From positions 1 to 64,000 of the forward strand of contig JAKSYS010000298.1 of the NCBI GenBank assembly GCA_022925895.1: 64,000 nt of DNA. The letters run 5' to 3'. The notes beneath the pieces were generated by a model. It made no database searches. It was not told the origin of the DNA and was given only the letters and a program-made list of their open reading frames with translations. A program made the position numbers and the translations under genes. The DNA comes from Fragilaria crotonensis. Lineage: Eukaryota > Bacillariophyta > Fragilariophyceae > Fragilariales > Fragilariaceae. Shown piece by piece: positions 1-12,603 of this stretch; within the stretch, counting starts at the first letter, position 1, and each line of letters opens with the position of its first letter.

Positions 1-3000
1 AAAGCCGACAAGAAGTCGAAGAAGAAGGACTTGCCCCTTTCTGCCTCCGAAACGGAGCCTCCAGTCGCCATGAGCGCAGATGTCAACATTCTGCCGCTAC
101 CCCACCCATCCCACCTCTATCTAACCTGCTCTAAGAGAGCCGAAACATTAAACACTAACACTAACATTAAGCAGAAGCGCCACGTTAAGACTAGCGCCAT
201 GGGCACCACCAAATCCGACACCGATGAAGCGGCCGTCATCGCCGAGGCCATCGAACGCGCCAACTCCGAGCAATCAAGTCTTCCCGCGCCACCAGAAACC
301 ATCCAACAGCTCAACTACATCCAGGGCATCCTTACAACTCCTATTGGGCGCAACAAAACATTCAGGGCCACCGAAACCGACGACGACGACAACGATGAAG
401 CGGCTAGCAACGCCGAGGCCATCGATAGCGCGACTGCAGAGCGCTCAAACACTCATAAAGTCATGAGAATCAAAGAGGAGTACACACCAGACATGCAGGG
501 CACTCACCATCCTTCCCCTATTCGCAGTTACCAACCCCAGACAGCTTATTCGACGAAAGCGACGTCGACGACGACGACCAAGATGACGACTACAGCGTTC
601 GCAGTGACGACGACCGCAAGATTCCAGCCCCCACCCGCCCAAAATCCACCAGGAAGCGACAATTCGATGACTCAGACGTCCCTGCCTCTTCCCCTGATGC
701 TTCCCCTGCGAAAAGGATGCGTTTTCAGACGCAAAAACAGCCAGAGATCCGTTATAAAACCCGCCAATATGTTCGTGAATGTGGAAGTCAACAAATCAAT
801 TTCGTTGGGCGTTCGGACCTTCACACGACAAAAAGTAAAGTCAGAAACTCCTCCGGCGCTCCAAGACCTGCAAAAGAGCTCCCACTTACGAAAATCGGAG
901 CGACCAATCCGAGATATCGCCGCTCAAAACGACCCCATGGCGAACCCCCATTTCCCAATTTCCGACCACGACCATGATCGTGGTGATTCGCACCATCAGC
1001 TCCCAAGAGTCCTGGACTTGGGACACATTGGACCCCTCGCCGAACTGCCAATGACCTTTCTACGACGATCGTACAGATCTCTTTCAGTACTGCAGCTGCG
1101 ACATTTGGCAGCCCGTCCGTCCATATTTTCCCCATAACGCAAACGTCATCTTGCGTCCGACCGGTTTTGAAATCCTACCCACGCCTATTCGTCCGCGCGC
1201 CAACCCCGCCTTCTGACGTCCCTCTCCTAATTACCAACGTCCACCGTGACCAACCTAACGGCCATGCTCGTGTTCCTAATTACAACGGCGATCCCGTGGA
1301 CGATGACGAAATGACTGACGCGTCTGACGACATTCCAGCGCGCTCCACGACCAACATTTATCGCGATGACGATATGGATGACGATGACGACGACGATAGT
1401 GACGTAGTTAATGCTTCAAGTGTCTCTCCATCTACTGCCCGTGTCCCAAACAATTATGCCTTCCGTTCGCGACCGACACTGCCGCCCACCAAAGCACAAA
1501 AAGTTCCCGCTGACGTTGAAGTTGAAGAACAAAGCAACGGCGACAAAAAGGAATCTCCAAAACAACTTGATGCACTCCCAATGATTCAAAACTCTCCCTA
1601 CTCAGTCCCAGATTCCTCAGACAATGATGACAGCACAGACACCAGCTCATTTATCCCAGATTCCTTCACAGTTAAAACTTTGGATTCCCTAACTCTCATG
1701 GACAGGATGACAACCAGAAAAGCTACCAAAAATGTAAAATGACGAAAATATTCCAAGACCAGCAAGGCCTCTACCCCCAACCAAGTCCAAGCAATTTGCA
1801 ACTCCCATCAATGTTGCCAACCCTTTATGTCAAGCCACCTATCAATGCTGCAATCCCATTCACCATTTCAATTGATGATGATGAAACTGAGACCCCTTCA
1901 ACTCCTTCAAGCAGAAACAGAACTCATTCATGTCAGGTCAATTATTTGAAAACCTTCAACACCTCTGGACCTAGGAATCTTGATGCACCACCTTCTCCAG
2001 CAATCAGTCTCAATTCAGAACTTTTCAGTCCCTTGTTTTCCAATTTGAGCAGCAGCCATGACAGTACCTTTGATTGCCTTTCCACATCAACTGGAATCAC
2101 AGCATTTCTTGACCTATCTGATGATGATGAAACTTTGGAGCTTCCATATCGCCTTGACAAACTGCACACCCCTTGCCCTGAAGACAATGTCTTGGACCCA
2201 ATCCATCATGTCCCCTTTTGCAACACCATTCTGATTTGGATTCCAGAACCAATCCCCATGCCTCACTTCTTTTCTATGCTGATGCAACTCTTCAAGATGA
2301 CATCAATGGACCAATCACCATGTGCAACCTTCCAACATGTGTTGATTCAAGTATCACAGCTGCAAGCTTCTGCCTACGTTATATTCAGTCAAATCCAGTC
2401 ACCAAACAATGCATTCGCGACTTGACGACCGAACATCTTCGCCACCTGATGTGCAACCTTTATCCCATTCTCATTGCTGGATCTGACAAAGACCCCAATC
2501 AAGAGGAATTCATTCAATGCATCCAACACACTTTCAACAGAACAACCAATTTGGTCATGGACAATCTTTCTTCTGAGCACAGATCTCAACTCACCAATGG
2601 CACCCCATCATTATTTGTATCCCTTTTGAGTGACTATGAACCTGGATCCTTTGGACATGAATGCTCCCTATCCATCCTTTATGCCTTCAAAATGATGTAT
2701 CTCATCCACCTTTATATTCAGGGACAAACATCTTCATGCCCTCATCAACCGCCTGAACTTGCTGATATCATTCGCAATATCCCAACTTTGCGACCGCTCT
2801 ACGACTTTTCCCGAACCGAAGTAACTTCAGAGATGTCCCGCGCTTCATTATCAAATTCTTCCAAGATCAGCAATTGACTCCCAGTCCCTATGATATCACT
2901 TTGGACAGCACCAGGACTTCCATATTCAAACTCCTACACATTTGGACTCTGCATCCTCATTGCATTCACTCATTCACCGCTTGTCAACGGTTTTGGAGAA

Positions 3001-5712
3001 CCTACAACTGGAATATCTCCATCTGCTTCCCATGTTGCCCGCGTCTTAATCTCAGCAACACTCCGCCAACATGCAACTTTGACTGCCAAACTCACAACTG
3101 GAGATGACTTACATTTGCAACCCTCAAACATCTGCATTGGTTCCCTCCCTCCTGTTGATCTACTCATGAATCACAATTGCTCAGCCTTCCCAATGGCCAC
3201 ATCCCCTACACCTGAACAGTTATCAATCATGCACTCAAAAGCCACTGCTATTGCCGTCAACTTTGTCATCTGCCGTCCGCTCACCTCCAATGACCTTCAG
3301 AACTTCACCATCCCAATTGGAAACTGTGATTATGCAACCCTTAAGTCTTACTTTGACCCCATCAAGACAGATACCATCAACCATTCCATTGATTTCCTGC
3401 CAGATCATGAAGAATACACTATGTTCAGAGTTGTCTCAAACATCAATGTCACTGACCCTCAATGTGTCCTACCTCAAACACCCTTGCCAACCAAAGTCCT
3501 TATCTACCAAGGCAACACCCAAGAGCATCAGTCAACTCCCTCTTACACTCCAGGATCCCCAACTGAGCTTCCTATTCCATTGCCAAGTGCTCACACTTTC
3601 CCTATTATCTACAACAAGGAGAACAAACCAATCATTTTCATCAACACAATGGGACCATCAAACCTTACACAACAACAACAGTCCAACAGCTTTTCAATGA
3701 CCAAGCCTGCATTCCAATGAACACCTGTTATGCTGCCAATCCCTGGACTTGCCCCAACAATCCTAGCCAACTTTGGCGCCAACCAAACCCTGTTTATCAT
3801 GTCATTGATGATCCCAAAACCATTCCCTTGTCTTGCAACGCCTCATCCAAGTGATTACTACAAAACGTGGATCCACCGATGTTTATGGATCCTGGGCTCT
3901 CCCACACCTTGAGAATGCCCTCAGCAACCCATTGTCTCAGATCACTCACAACCCATTTTCATGTTATTGGCAACAACACAATCATCCTGAATATCCTTTC
4001 ATCAAAGAGTCTGAACCCAATATCTTGAGCAACCCCCCTGGTGAGTCTGGTGTGAACACTAGTCTCTTTAACAACCAGGTTACTACTTGCAACTTACCTG
4101 ATCCTTCTTGCCTGTACAGACACATTGGTGTAAATGCTACAAGAATGGACAGCAGTAATTGTAATGTAGTAAGATTTCAATTGACAAACAAGAATCATCT
4201 TTTGTGAACACACAGCCCTTATGGTTGTCCGCACCGTAGATCGTCTCTTCAAGAAGAAAACCCCTGAAATTGAACCAGAAACTGCAGATCCAGATACTTC
4301 TGACAATTCTTCCGAAACTGACATTTCCCGACACGAAACGCAAATATTGATGCAAATCAGCCATCTTCTGACGTCCAAGCTCAAGAAATTGACACACCTG
4401 CCGAAAATCCTTTGAAACGCTTTCACGAACTGTAACACAAATTCTGTCTCCAAAATCTGTGCAACCAGACACCCAAATTGAAACATCCTCTTCACCAAAG
4501 ACAGACAATCCCTCCAAACCTGCAGCAAAGGACAAACCTGTAAAACATCCAACTTTTGCCTATCCTCCAATTCATGAAACATTCTTTACTGATGATGAAG
4601 ATAATGAAGACCAACAGGATGACCCTCCTCAGATCCCTTTGCAATCCCCAGATGCACTAACTTCTTCAACCAGAACTGACTTCACTTATCCACCCATTGA
4701 AGATTTAACTAAAACCCTTTTGAAATATGCCAAAAATGCCAATCTCCGCAAACTTTCTTATCCAACCGATCTTGTCGCCCGACGCCGACAATTCAATGCC
4801 TTCATGGATAACCTCCGCATCGTTTGTAACATCTCTCCCTGGACACGTCTTTGATCTTTGGCCCAAACAGATTTCCTACTCCCATCCCTTCATTGGCACT
4901 GCAATTTACAACCTAATCTTACACATGTTTGTGACCCTGCCAGAAACACATCATTGATGGCCCACCAGATGCCAGAACTGCAATCTTTACTCTCCGCCGA
5001 CATTGTGCTCCGCTTACTCCAGATCATGTTGAACGCACAAGAGAAGCCTTTATTCAATCAAACAAGGCCACAATGAAGTTGCAACCTCCTATTTGAATCG
5101 CATCCGAGTTTTGACGCGCGATTGCTACCACGCCGGCATTCCCAATACTGACGCAGATCTTATTAAAAGAGCCATTCGCGGTGGAAGTAATCACCATTTT
5201 TATGCTGCCTCTACCAACGTTTTGATGCCGACCTCCGCAGAGCCGAACTTAACGATGAAGAATTGCCCGCTTTCTCCGAACTTGAAAGCCATCTTTTGAA
5301 TATTGACGAATCCCGTGGCCTAACTTTGCCATCGCAGAACCAACGCAATTATAACCAACATGCCAATGCTGCCCGTCAACAATTCCATCGCCCTGCCCAT
5401 CGCCCAACTTTCCAGAAACAATTCACCCCGCGACAACATCAAGCTCTCAGCTCAATTCTGCGACCTTATACCCAACAAAACAGCAGCAGCAATCGGCCAC
5501 CAATCAGACCCCAGAGCAACCAAAATCAGCATTCAAACCGTCCGAACAATCACCAAAACAATCGTCGCAACGCTCCGCCACCTAGACCGAATCATGGCAA
5601 CCGACCGCCCTTGCGACCAACTTCATCAAACTCCAACAACCAACGTCGACCGCAGAGCAATTCCACCCCATTTCGGCCAAATCCTTCACCCAATAATGCT
5701 ACCAACATAGTT

Positions 5713-5754
5713 TGTAACAATTGTGGAAGAACTGGTCACTATGCAAGACAATGC
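5713..5754 (+). other. Copia gag: CCHC zinc knuckle
   Basis: A single knuckle with C-X2-C-X4-H-X4-C spacing (CNNCGRTGHYARQC) follows a long Asn/Gln/Arg/Pro-rich stretch (about 5330-5700). In copia-type gag this motif binds RNA during particle assembly. It fixes the end of gag and the orientation of the element. Confidence 0.85.
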
Positions 5755-6131
5755 CCAACTGCAACTAACAGACCTCAGAACACCAATAACAGAAATGGAG
5801 GAAACCCAAGGTCACCAACCAATAATGAGAACACTGCTCCCAGAAATCAAAGAGCTTATTTTGTCACTGATTCATCTTCACCTCATGCTGAAACAACCCA
5901 TTACCATCAAGCCTTCCTTGCTTCATCAAACACCAACCCTATCTTTAACAATGGACCACCAACAATCTGGCCTGATACCAACTTGCCTCAAATGGAAATC
6001 AACCCATCCTTGACTGACAATGATTTTGTACCCTCCATGTCACACTCACCTCCCAGCACTGATGCAATTGAATACTTTCCAGATGATCCCATGTCTGCAT
6101 ATCAGCGCTTTGGACCACCAGATCTTGATAA

Positions 6132-6350
6132 TTGGCTCCTGACAGTGGTGCCACAAGTCACTACACTCCTGTCTTCAGTGATCTCCATGATGTTGAACCC
6201 TGCCATGTACCTGTTTCCCTTGCTGATGGAACCACCAAGATATCCACTTTCAAAGGCACAACTGACTGTTTCTTTACAACCACAGAAGGACAGAAAGCTA
6301 TCCTTGGTCTTGCTGATGTTTACTACATTGAAGGTCTTAGCCACCGTCTG
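6132..6350 (+). other. Copia aspartic protease region
   Basis: The motif DSGATSHYTP is the active-site signature of retropepsin in copia elements (D-S-G-A). It lies about 400 bases after the gag knuckle, as expected for gag-PR-IN-RT order. Part of a broken element. Confidence 0.8.
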
Positions 6351-6894
6351 CTTTCCTGACTGCCATCTCTGCCACCCAAAACTTCACAGTCATCATCCAG
6401 AACAGAGCAACCACAATCCGTTTTCCCAACAACTCAACATACACATGGCCAACCATCCTTCAAGAGCTACCCTCTGAACAAGCTTTTCCATGACTTCCCA
6501 ACCCAACACAACTTCTGATGACACTTCAAACTCACCTGCCATCACTTTTGAGCAACACTTGGACACTTCAACCAATCCAAACCCAGACCAACCCACTGCA
6601 ACCTTGCCACTTGAGATCACATCCCGTCGCCTTGCACATCGTAATTTCCGCAATCTTATGACTGGATCCCTTCACCATGTTTGGAATGATCACATTTTGT
6701 CACCAGCCACTGACACTCAAACTTGGCCAATCAGAATTTCAATCAGCCAAAACGCGCCAGAAGCAAAGTCCCACTCCGCCAAGGTTCAGAACCATTCCAT
6801 CAACTTCACCTTGACCTTCTGAGAAACCCATTCCGCTTTGGCCTGACAACTAGCACACTAACTATTCTGCCTACCTTTTCATTGTGACAACCCT

Positions 6895-7200
6895 GGCAAA
6901 CTAACTGGTTGGATTGGACTACCCACTGAAAGCACCTTATCCATTCTCACTGCACTGCAATCTTGGCTCACACAATCAGAACTTCTTGGCCGCACCCAAT
7001 CTGTCCGCTTTATCCGCACTGATGCTGGAACAGCATTTACTTCTGCCAAATTCATCTCAACTTGCACCAATCTTGGAATCAAAGTTGAAGCTGCAGCCCC
7101 TGAACATCAAGAAATGAATGGAATTTGTGAAGCCAAATGGAGAGAAGTCCACAACATTGCAAACACTCTGCTCAACACTGCCAGACTTGAGGTGCCTTCT
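6895..7200 (+). other. Copia integrase core region
   Basis: The stretch around RFIRTDAGTAF and the later PEHQEMNGICEAKWRE resembles the rve integrase core of copia elements, with the second catalytic Asp in RTDAG and the Glu in the NGICEAK segment. It sits between protease and reverse transcriptase, which is the copia order (in gypsy elements integrase comes last). Confidence 0.75.
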
Positions 7201-8339
7201 TTCACCATGCTCATGCCTATGCAGTCCAAATTGTCAATGCTTGCCCTGCAAAGAATGTTACTGATCAAGATGGAAATCCTACAACTCCTTCCACTATAGT
7301 TATGGCCGAAAACCCAGCCTCATCAACTTCCGCGTATTTGGATGCCCAGTCTATTTCAAACGTTACGAACCGACCTTTCGGAACAAGTTAATCACTTATA
7401 AACAACAGCTCCAACGCGCATCCCGTGGAACTTTTATTGATTCCTGAAAACTCTGCTGGCTGGCTTGTCTATTCCCAGACCATCCTCAACGAATTATCAC
7501 AACCCGTGACGCTTATTTTGATGAAGATTTCAGCTCTGCCCTTGCTTTTGACTCCAAACCCTTTGCTGGAGCCATTCCTATCCGCTCCCACATGGACCCT
7601 AATGGACTTGAAAATGTTGAGAATTCAGAACCCACCATCATTCACCAAACTGGATCTGTTGCCAACCTTGGAATCAATCCTCTTCCTTCATTGAAGAACC
7701 CACTAACAATGATGAGCATCCCTTCCCATTGAGACTATTGACAATGATGATGACACTGATGATGATGATCTACAACCTGGTCCAACACCACCTGCACCTC
7801 AATTGCTCAACCTCACTCATCACCAGAAGAGACACACACCCCTTCAGAAAGAGATGACACTTTACTTCCAAGAATGTGCTGAATCACCACCATCCATTGA
7901 CCCTATCCACACTGCTATGCTTGCCCTTGATGCCTCTGCTGACACATCCACAGAAACTGATGATCCTGTTGATAAATACTTGCCAGAACCCCAATCTTTT
8001 CAAGCTGTCCTCAAACTTGATGATGACATCCGCTCTGCCTGGCTTCATGCAATCAAAATGGAAATCAAGAACCTCATTGATCATGGTACCTTCATCCTTT
8101 GGCCAGAAACCCCATGTAGATGAATTGATTATCCCAGTTAAACTTGTGCTCAAAGCAAAGCAAACAGCATCTGGCAAACTTGACAAACTCAAAGCCCGCC
8201 TTGTTGCCCGCGGCGACATGGAAAAGAGAAGAATTAAGAAAACAAAAGCAAAGTACCAGCAGCAACTACTTAAGCAAAGAGAGGAAAACACCAAGAAAGT
8301 TAATAAATCTAACACTATCCCAATTGAGATCCCCTCAAC

Positions 8340-9060
8340 CTTTTGAAGACACATGGTCACCCTGTGCATCTTCAAGAGGGGTCAAGCTCCTCATATCCAA
8401 AACCTGTGCTTTCCGCCGCATCCTTAAAGGTGCTGACTTCATTGGAGCCTATCTTCAAGCCAAAGTTATTGGACGTCACTTTGTGATCCTGCCACTTTAC
8501 CTTGCTTACCACTTCCCAGAATATGCCAAATACTTTGGAGTCCCACTTCTTCTTGACAAAGGAATCTATGGTCTTGTCTACTCAGGCAAATATTGGAACA
8601 TTGAATTCTCTGAATGGCTTTACTCTCAAGGATTCATTCAATCCCAAGCAGAACCATCCTATTTTGTTTACTATGACAAACACAACCAATGGCTTCGCCT
8701 CCTATTCTTCGTCGATGACATGCTTTATGTTGGAAGCAACGATTCCATCGAGAAATCTTTCGAAGATTCCGTCCGCAACCGCTTTGACGTGAAATTCCTT
8801 GGTCCTGCACAATGGTTCCTGCAAATGCGCATCCACCGCCACAAAGATTCCACTTACACTCTAGACCAACACCGTTATGTCTTAAACGCTCTCCAACGTT
8901 ATGACCCAGATTCCGAATTCCCTGAACGCGAAACTCCCTTCCCACCCGATTACGTCTTCACCAAAGATAACCGCCCTGTCACCGATCATGACAAGTCTAT
9001 AATTGAGAAAGACATTCCCGCCTCCCGTTTCGCTCAGCCGTATGCACCCTACTTTATCTA
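8340..9060 (+). other. Copia reverse transcriptase region
   Basis: The motifs ADFIGAYLQA (motif A, with catalytic Asp) and FVDDMLYVGS (motif C, with the paired Asp) mark an RVT_2 copia reverse transcriptase, followed by FLGPAQWFLQMRI, the usual connection segment. The second half of this stretch is much richer in CpG than its neighbours. Confidence 0.85.
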
Positions 9061-9179
9061 GCATATAACACACGTGCCGATATCCTTTTGCAGTCTGCAA
9101 ACTTGCAAAAGCCTGCATCTGCCCTGGTGAACTTGACTTCCGCGCCCTTATCTGGTTATTTGGCTATCTCAGACGCCGA

Positions 9180-9770
9180 CCCAGCTATGCCTTGAAATTC
9201 TATCCTGATGGCACTCTAACCCAATCTATAGTATCTGTGCCCAACACAGCATTCCATACTCTGACCTGACTGTCTTCTCTGATGCCAGCTGGCAAGATTG
9301 CCCTGACACTGGCAGATCAACTGTTGGATACATGATCTTCACAATGGTGCCCTCATTGAAGCCAACTCAACAATGCCTACCCCAATTGCAATGTCAACCT
9401 CTGAAGCTGAATACATGGCAGCCTGTTCTGCAACTATGGCTACTGCCCACATCAGAATGCTTTTATATGACATGACATACCTTGGCACTAAACAATGGCG
9501 CGAATCATCCCAACGCTTACCTACAATCCCATCTGTCCTTATGATTGACAATGAAGCAACTGTTCAAATTGCCAAGAATGGCAAACTAACTCGCAAAACT
9601 CGCCACATTGAAAGACGCTTTCACTTTGTCCGCCAAGGCCAACAAGATGGTACTCATCAACTCTATTGGATCCCTTGTGACTCTCAACTTGCTGACATCC
9701 TAACCAAAACTCAGACATCCTCCAAGATTGATCCTCACCTTGACAAAATCTTTGCAAACTCCCTGATCAC
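9180..9770 (+). other. Copia RNase H region
   Basis: The motifs MSTSEAEYMA and DNEATVQIAKN, followed by RHIERRFHFVR and QLADILTK, are the characteristic C-terminal RNase H block of copia polyproteins. It runs to about 50 bases before the polypurine tract. Confidence 0.85.
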
Positions 9771-9809
9771 CTACTTTCTCCATCACCAATTTCTACGGAG
9801 ATCTGATTC

Positions 9810-9823
9810 AAGAGGGGTGACAG
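9810..9823 (+). other. Polypurine tract before 3' LTR
   Basis: The run AAGAGGGG just before TGACAG has the position and composition of a plus-strand primer (polypurine tract) directly 5' of a 3' LTR. The next TG is the likely first base pair of the LTR. Confidence 0.6.
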
Positions 9824-10150
9824 ACTTTTAGTACCGCTCCTACGTATTTTTACTATCTACATTATTCAGTACGACACTTCACATTAGGCTAGTAAACAGT
9901 ATACGTCGTATCGTTACTGTCGTACGGGAATCATATCCCACTCCAAAATTGCAATGATCAAATTCATGTCGTTCGTTGCATAAACGACCATTTTCTCGCC
10001 CAACGCTCGGCCTCGTACGACCTCTTCAGACGTACACCTTTTCAGACGTGCACTCTTCAGACGTGCACCGTTTCTTTTGTGATCCTGAGTGTTCCTGAAG
10101 AACACTCATCAAAAGAAGTTGATCATCATTTGATGATCAACAATTTCTCA
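9824..10150 (+). repeat. Putative 3' LTR of the copia element (outer end uncertain)
   Basis: It starts with TG right after the polypurine tract. Inside lie three near-copies of TTCAGACGTGCAC (about 10024-10071), a perfect 9-base inverted repeat with a 5-base loop at 10086-10108 and a perfect 11-base inverted repeat with a 2-base loop at 10118-10141. Such short repeats are common in LTR regulatory regions. No matching 5' LTR is in the window, so the right boundary is a guess. Confidence 0.45.
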
Positions 10151-10200
10151 CAAATTTGTCTACCACTGTAAATATATTTAGCCGGCCCCCAATTTTCACA

Positions 10201-10776
10201 ATGTACAATTTTCGTAGCAGCGTAACCGACCATGACGACATTTTACCCGCCGTCGTCACGGATCGGACCCCCTGTAGCGATAGCCAGTGTACTAGTACCC
10301 ACTTGGCTACCGACGTCACCGTAGGACTCCACCCACGTCCACATGTAGTGTCACCTACGCGCAACGTAGCACCATCTACTTGCATCGTACCTACAGATAC
10401 TAGCACAGTTGCTTCGCCTACTAGCACTGTGTCTACGTCTACATGTACTGTAGTTACGCCTAGTCATACCGTAGCTCAGTATACCCGTCCAGTAGACTCC
10501 CACGCGTATACCGTCGCGTTTGCTACTAGCACTCCCGCTTCCTCTGCCGCTAGCGTAGCATCCAGTAGTCCTGAAACCGTAGCACCGGCCAACGTTCGTA
10601 CTGTAGCGACCGATACCGTCACCGTGACGTCACCACCTGCCTGCGACCCCGGTCTGGCGTGCGCCCGATTTAACCATGGTCTGGCCTCCACTCCGCGCTC
10701 GCACGCAGAATCTATCAGAACGTTGGGAGGTCTACTTGAGTACTGGTACCATGGACAATACTTGTACCTCACGTAA
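10201..10776 (+). CDS. Low-complexity Thr/Ser/Val-rich open frame, doubtful gene
   Basis: An ATG at 10201 opens a frame of about 191 codons rich in Thr, Ser, Val and Pro, with loose repeats of the type TSTV/ASPTSTV. No domain is recognised and no signal peptide is clear. A TATA-like stretch (AAATATATTT) lies 30 bases upstream. The DNA itself is a degenerate short repeat of ACTAGCAC/GTAGC-like words, so the frame may be open by composition only. It lies just beyond the putative LTR. Confidence 0.25.
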   Translation: MYNFRSSVTDHDDILPAVVTDRTPCSDSQCTSTHLATDVTVGLHPRPHVVSPTRNVAPSTCIVPTDTSTVASPTSTVSTSTCTVVTPSHTVAQYTRPVDSHAYTVAFATSTPASSAASVASSSPETVAPANVRTVATDTVTVTSPPACDPGLACARFNHGLASTPRSHAESIRTLGGLLEYWYHGQYLYLT

Positions 10777-11341
10777 ACTGTCTTCATGAATAAAAAGCAC
10801 GTCCAGCGTCCAGCGATCATCAGGGCAGAATTTGCACACTATATGCACTACTAGACCTAGCATCTGCTGTAGGGATACGAGTCGTGGATTGATCCTCTCT
10901 ACAAAATGATAGTCAGGGAGGTGGGGTAAGCCGTGCTATAGCATTCACACATGAACATGTGCGTTCATATGAAGAACATCTAAAAAATTCACCACTTTCA
11001 AAAGCTTTTTGATTTATGCTTGACCTGTACTCCAGGGAGCTGCGGGAAAGTACGGAAATGAACGATGTGTAGATACACACAGATTGCTACACTTTACTGT
11101 TCAGCAGTAACGGTAAACAGTACTAATTGAACGCGTACATGAATATGTACGTCGCCGGTATTGACGTCGAAGTGAACAAAAATTCGAGGAGACGATCACA
11201 CTTTGACAATTGCGAAGGTTGAGCTGGAGCAAAGGAGCATTTGAATTGTAAACAATAAACTCAAACACATTTGCAACAAAAATCTATGAATTGTAGAATG
11301 ACTATAGTCCCATTTCCCCATCCCGCCCCCCAAAAGCCAAA
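10777..11341. other. Intergenic stretch, nothing recognised
   Basis: AT-rich sequence between the Thr-rich frame and the 3' end of the two-exon gene. It would hold the 3' untranslated region of that gene (complement side near 11280-11341). I see no repeat or coding signal. Confidence 0.5.
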
Positions 11342-12603
11342 TCAATCATTGTAATCATCGTTCCCGTCCTCAGCACTGTCGTCGTCCCCCTTGTCGTATT
11401 CGACCCTGCGCCTCTTGGAACTAACGCAAGGAGTCACATTCGCGTTTGTACAAGGATCAGAAGAAGACATACCACTGCTGCAGGCAGAAACACTTGTTCT
11501 TGAATGCTGCACACCACAACGGCCGCCTCCGATAGGAGGAAGAGTAGTAGTGCCATTGCGACGACCACGATGCCTCCCATCATCAACAATGGACCTGAAC
11601 GGAGCAGGCTTCTTCCGAGCAGTTGCTCTCAAGGGGATGGCTTGCGCGGATGGAGTATATCCATTGTGCAAACCAGTCATCTCTAGATTGAGCATTGTCG
11701 CCCAAACATCGCGTTCTTCGTTGTAGATGTTCAACACCTCCAAGCCTTGGTGGGTTCCGATTTTGTTACGAATCGGAGTGAATTCTTCGTTTACCTGAAA
11801 GGGTAAGTCAATTTCCATGACAGATGTAAATGAACTATTTTTGGCTCCAAATTTACCCTTCATTTCGCGACCCGTGTCCGCGATTGCGACGAACTTGGCA
11901 CACTCGTCGCTGTACATGACCCTACCAGTACTTGGACAGTTGTAGATGTCCAGGAACTTCACTGGATCGAACATGAGATCAAGCCACCTGTATTTGACTA
12001 AGACCGACCGCCCGCCCGGTTGAACACTGGCTGTCACGTCGCGCCGATCACAACCGGAAGGAAGGTTCATTCGGATTGTGATGTGCTTGGTCGTTTTCTT
12101 GTCTAGCCAAACGACGACCATACAAGGAAGCGAGAGCCTATGATCAGTCGAGTGAACGCTGCTGGCGAACATTTCACCTTCAGCAACATCATCTCCATCA
12201 TCGAAGCTGACGCTGTTGTTACCTAGCAAATGAAAGCGGCGATGGGTTGGTATTCTTGTCATGGAAGGTCGATGGACAACAATGAAACAAACAACTGCTA
12301 CTTACCAAGTATTCCGCTTCCTCCGCTGCTGGTGGAAGGTGGACGCTTCATTGTCATCACCAAGGTATAGTCGCTGATATATTTTTGAAGATGAGTGCGA
12401 AAGCACCCTTTGGACACCTTGCTGTAGATTTCACGTTTCTTGTTGAACAGCGCCATGCAATCTGGCGCGGCGGGATTCAAGGTGCCGTTGTTTATTCCCT
12501 CCATGACATCTTTGCGGAGCTCTTTTCCCTCCTGTCCATCATGGTTCCATTTTGCCCTGGTGCTCTTACCTGCAGAAGCCGAAGAACTTGCTGTAATCAT
12601 CAT
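11342..12603 (-). CDS. Two-exon gene, unknown protein of 392 residues
   Basis: Exon 1 is 12603-12306 and exon 2 is 12222-11342. They join across an 83-base intron with donor GTAAGT and an acceptor after the pyrimidine-rich CGCTTTCATTTGCTAG. The junction preserves the frame (1179 coding bases, 393 codons with stop) and removes the stop that ends exon 1 unspliced. The protein has a Ser/Ala-rich start, a Lys-rich helix-like section, a middle part rich in hydrophobic strands (WLDLMFDPVKFLDIYN near its centre) and a basic region followed by an acidic tail ending GNDDYND. The basic-acidic tail hints at a nuclear protein, but I recognise no family. No frame damage is seen, so it is a probable live host gene. 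Confidence 0.7.
12223..12305 (-). other. Spliceosomal intron, 83 bases
   Basis: Donor G|GTAAGT at 12305-12300 and acceptor TTGCTAG ending at 12223 on the minus strand. It splits a Gly codon (phase 1). Its length fits typical short diatom introns. A nearer AG at 12255 would break the frame. Confidence 0.75.

Larger units (their letters stand above)
1..10150 (+). mobile_element. Broken Ty1/copia LTR retrotransposon (fossil), 5' end outside window
   Basis: The order of parts is that of a copia (Pseudoviridae-like) element: gag-like region with a CCHC knuckle, aspartic protease, integrase, reverse transcriptase, RNase H, polypurine tract, then a putative 3' LTR. Diatoms are known to carry abundant copia elements of the CoDi groups; assignment to one group is not possible here. 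The element is clearly broken, with on the order of fifteen or more breaks. The 5' LTR lies before base 1 and the outer end of the 3' LTR was not located, so its age cannot be dated from LTR divergence; it looks old. The first 1.7 kb is richer in G+C and encodes an acidic, low-complexity stretch that may be gag leader or may be foreign to the element. CpG content changes block by block along it. Confidence 0.85.
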
